7,867 bases of DNA, from positions 1 to 7,867 of the forward strand of contig DAIOHQ010000231.1 in the NCBI GenBank assembly GCA_036744635.1. The letters are read 5' to 3'. Below are positions 5,899-7,867 of this stretch, one piece after another. The stretch comes from DAIOHQ01 sp036744635 (GTDB taxonomy: Bacteria; Planctomycetota; Phycisphaerae; Tepidisphaerales; Tepidisphaeraceae). Every line of letters begins with the position of its first letter. The first letter of the stretch is position 1. The notes beneath the pieces were generated by a model. It saw only the letters and a program-made list of their open reading frames with translations. It was not told the origin of the DNA and ran no database searches. The position numbers were made by a program, and so were the translations under genes.

Positions 5899-6966
5899 AT
5901 GAAAACAGCAACAAGCGGTTTCGTTCGAGCGGCACTTGGGTTACTGATCGCCGCGGTGGCTGTATCCGGTTCCCTCGCGCGGGCGGCGGTGGTGTTTGAT
6001 AACGGGGACAAGCTGAATCTGGTGAAGAGCGATCTGACGACGATCACGGCTACGGCCACTGATGTCGGTAAGTCGGCGCAGACTTTGGTCGGCCGCAATG
6101 AATCTTCCACCGCTTGGCAGGATACAAGCGGTTCCATCGCGCCGCAGACTACTCTCACCGTGAATCTGGGAGCCTCTCGCAACCTTCAGACAATCAAGCT
6201 GTGGTCAAGCTTCGCTAGCTACGGCCTGCTGGGCGCGACGGTGCAAACCTCACCGGACAATGTCACATACACCACACAGAGCGGAACTCTCTCCAACCCA
6301 AACACGTCAAACACGCAAATTGTGCTGGATAACCCGGTCAACGCTCAATACGTCAAGATCACGGGGACCAACTACCAGAACGGCGGCACGGGCAACCATC
6401 GCTGGATCGTGAACCAGCTTCAGATCCTGGGCGGAGCGGGAACGGTGACCGACGACAGCCATCTGAATCTCATTTCCAGCACCGCGTTCGCGACCAGTCC
6501 GACAATGACGTTGACGAACATCAGCGTTACCTCCACCACCGCCGCCCAGTTCATCGATGACTCTCTAACCCCCCTGCAGCGCGGCGTGTTGTACGGACTG
6601 GGAAGCACCAGCTCGTTGGTGGTGGACTTCAAACAATCCGTGCCGCTTGGCAAGTTTGGGCTGCAGGCATCGAACATCACTACTGGTACTTCCAACACCA
6701 CTTTCCAGTTTACGGTGGAGACGTCGCCCGACAACGCGACTTGGAGCAATGTGCTGAGTCAGACCGGCGTGGTTGCCGGCCCGAACTTCTTTACGCTAAC
6801 GCCAACGACGGCGCGCTACATGCGATTCGCCGTCCAGAATGCCGGCTCGTCCACAATCTACATCGCTGATATCTCCGCTTTTTCGCCGGTTCCCGAGCCA
6901 TCGTCCCTTGCCGCGATCGGATTGGGCGCGATAGCGCTGCTGGCGCGGCGGCGGGCGGCCAGGTAA
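5899..6966 (+). CDS. Secreted PEP-CTERM sorting-domain protein with two discoidin-like halves
   Basis: 355 residues, exported and probably processed at the cell surface by an exosortase. Seen: a signal peptide (basic start MKTATSGFVR, hydrophobic core, ALA-type cleavage near Ala29), then two similar modules. The first (about 31-178) has a strand series with VQTSPDNVTYTT (115-126), NAQYVKITG and a closing VNQLQILG. The second (about 185-328) has VETSPDNATWSN (273-284), ARYMRFAVQN and ADISAF. This pattern fits F5/8 type C (discoidin) carbohydrate-binding modules; the assignment is by pattern, not alignment. The C-terminus, VPEPSS at 331-336, a short hydrophobic helix and RRRAAR, is a textbook PEP-CTERM signal. 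Composition is Ser/Thr/Asn-rich and codon GC is lower than in the flanking genes. It has its own promoter and Shine-Dalgarno, so it is likely monocistronic. No exosortase gene is in the window. The ligand is unknown. Confidence 0.87.
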   Translation: MKTATSGFVRAALGLLIAAVAVSGSLARAAVVFDNGDKLNLVKSDLTTITATATDVGKSAQTLVGRNESSTAWQDTSGSIAPQTTLTVNLGASRNLQTIKLWSSFASYGLLGATVQTSPDNVTYTTQSGTLSNPNTSNTQIVLDNPVNAQYVKITGTNYQNGGTGNHRWIVNQLQILGGAGTVTDDSHLNLISSTAFATSPTMTLTNISVTSTTAAQFIDDSLTPLQRGVLYGLGSTSSLVVDFKQSVPLGKFGLQASNITTGTSNTTFQFTVETSPDNATWSNVLSQTGVVAGPNFFTLTPTTARYMRFAVQNAGSSTIYIADISAFSPVPEPSSLAAIGLGAIALLARRRAAR

Positions 6967-6968
6967 GA

Positions 6969-7867
6969 TTATCCGTTCAGCGCCTTCATCGCCGGGCCGT
7001 AGTAGCGGTCGCCCGTGGCAATGCCGGGGGGCATAACGGCATCGAGCCGGTCCAGGTCGCCGGGCGTGAGGTTCACCCGCAGCGCGGCCACGTTTTCCTC
7101 CAGATATTTGATCCGCTTGGTTCCCGGAATCGGGATTATGTCATCCCCCTGCCCCCCCTGCGCCAGCACCCACGCCAGCGCGAGCTGGCCGGGCGTGCAG
7201 TTCTTCTTCCGCGCGATAGCTTCGATCCGGGTCACCAGATCGAGGTTCTTCTGGAAATTCTCCCCTTGGAAACGCGGAAAATCCTTGCGCCGGTCATCCG
7301 GGGCGAGGTCGGCGGGCGATTTGAACTGGCCGGTGAGGAAGCCGCGCCCCAGCGGGCTGTAGGCGACGAAGGCAATGCCCAGCTCGCGGCAGGTGGGCAG
7401 GATCTCCGCCTCCGGCTCGCGCGACCAAAGGGAATATTCCGTCTGCAGTGCCGCGATGGGATGCACCTTGGCCGCCCGGCGAATGGTGGCCGGCGCGGCT
7501 TCGGAGAGACCGAGATGGCGGACCTTGCCGGCACGCACCAACTCGGCCATCGCGCCAACGGTATCTTCAATCGGCGTCTCCCGATCCACCCGGTGCTGGT
7601 AATAGAGGTCAATGTAGTCCAGCCCCAGCCGTTTGAGGGAGGCGTCGCAGGCCTCGCGGACGTATTGGGGTGTGCCTTTGACGCCGAGGAATTCCCCCTT
7701 CGGCCCGCGCACATTGCCAAATTTGCTGGCCAACACCACCTTCTCCCGCCGGTCGCGGATGGCATTGCCCACCAGCCGCTCGTTATCCCCCACCCCATAC
7801 ATGTCGGCCGTGTCCAGAAAGTTCACCCCCAGCGTGACGAGGCCCAGGACGACGAGCGCGATCTCGC
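6969..7867 (-). CDS. Aldo/keto reductase, 5' end beyond the window
   Basis: NADPH-dependent (beta/alpha)8-barrel oxidoreductase of the YhdN/general stress AKR type that reduces aldehydes or ketones in the cytosol. 298 codons are visible and the frame is open to the window edge; the usual length is about 325-330, so roughly the first 30 residues are missing. Numbering from the GTG at 7826: the catalytic tetrad is Asp5 and Tyr10 in FLDTADMYG, Lys35 in ASKFG and His78 in YYQHR. Further family marks are LGLSEA, ALQTEYSLWSREPE, AYSPLGRGFLTG, the FQGENF segment, LALAWVLAQG and the cofactor-binding IPIPGTKR near the C-terminus. That GTG is not a credible start because the first strand and helix lie upstream of it. 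The gene converges on the PEP-CTERM gene with two bases between the stop codons. The physiological substrate cannot be told. Confidence 0.93.
   Translation of the reverse strand, partial: EIALVVLGLVTLGVNFLDTADMYGVGDNERLVGNAIRDRREKVVLASKFGNVRGPKGEFLGVKGTPQYVREACDASLKRLGLDYIDLYYQHRVDRETPIEDTVGAMAELVRAGKVRHLGLSEAAPATIRRAAKVHPIAALQTEYSLWSREPEAEILPTCRELGIAFVAYSPLGRGFLTGQFKSPADLAPDDRRKDFPRFQGENFQKNLDLVTRIEAIARKKNCTPGQLALAWVLAQGGQGDDIIPIPGTKRIKYLEENVAALRVNLTPGDLDRLDAVMPPGIATGDRYYGPAMKALNG

Noticed and set aside
6940..6962. CTGGC ... GCCAG as a terminator for the PEP-CTERM gene
   Set aside because: Only a 5-bp stem, inside the coding region, with a GC-rich loop and no T-tract afterwards.

Overview
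The window looks like chromosomal DNA of a GC-rich bacterium, most likely a planctomycete of the Phycisphaerae type. Three things point there: two proteins with the zinc-ribbon signature CGYDLRA[T/S]PERCPECG behind membrane helices, which I know as a planctomycete hallmark; a PEP-CTERM cell-surface protein ending in VPEPSS, a hydrophobic helix and RRR; and several genes without a Shine-Dalgarno sequence. The taxonomic call is inference. There is no tRNA, rRNA, CRISPR array, transposase or phage gene.

Layout. 43-1425 (+) is a nucleotide-sugar dehydrogenase of the UDP-GlcNAc 6-dehydrogenase (WbpA) type, a supplier of uronic sugars for surface polysaccharide. It converges on 1509-2345 (-), a two-helix membrane protein with a CxxC...CxxC zinc ribbon. 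Divergent from that, 2427-2631 (+) holds a second, very small protein of the same kind whose membrane helix and zinc ribbon lie in different frames, so it is frameshifted or decayed. A likely promoter at 2705-2732 then opens a same-strand group: a nitronate monooxygenase-family flavoenzyme (2772-4244), a hairpin starting at the base after its stop codon, an SGNH/GDSL hydrolase with an extra C-terminal domain (4294-5406), and the first Rossmann unit of an SDR/epimerase gene (5427-5627). The epimerase fragment breaks off in a 7-bp-unit inverted repeat (5596-5662).

After the repeat, a promoter (5786-5813) and a strong ribosome binding site serve a secreted PEP-CTERM protein with two discoidin-like halves (5899-6966). 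It ends two bases from the stop of a convergent aldo/keto reductase (6969-7867, -), whose 5' end runs off the window.

Taken together, this is mostly ordinary accessory chromosome with a cell-envelope flavour (sugar dehydrogenase, SGNH hydrolase, PEP-CTERM protein, epimerase remnant). I do not see a coherent new multi-gene system. The most informative oddities are the split zinc-ribbon gene beside its intact relative, the truncated epimerase at the heptamer inverted repeat, and the intercistronic hairpin.
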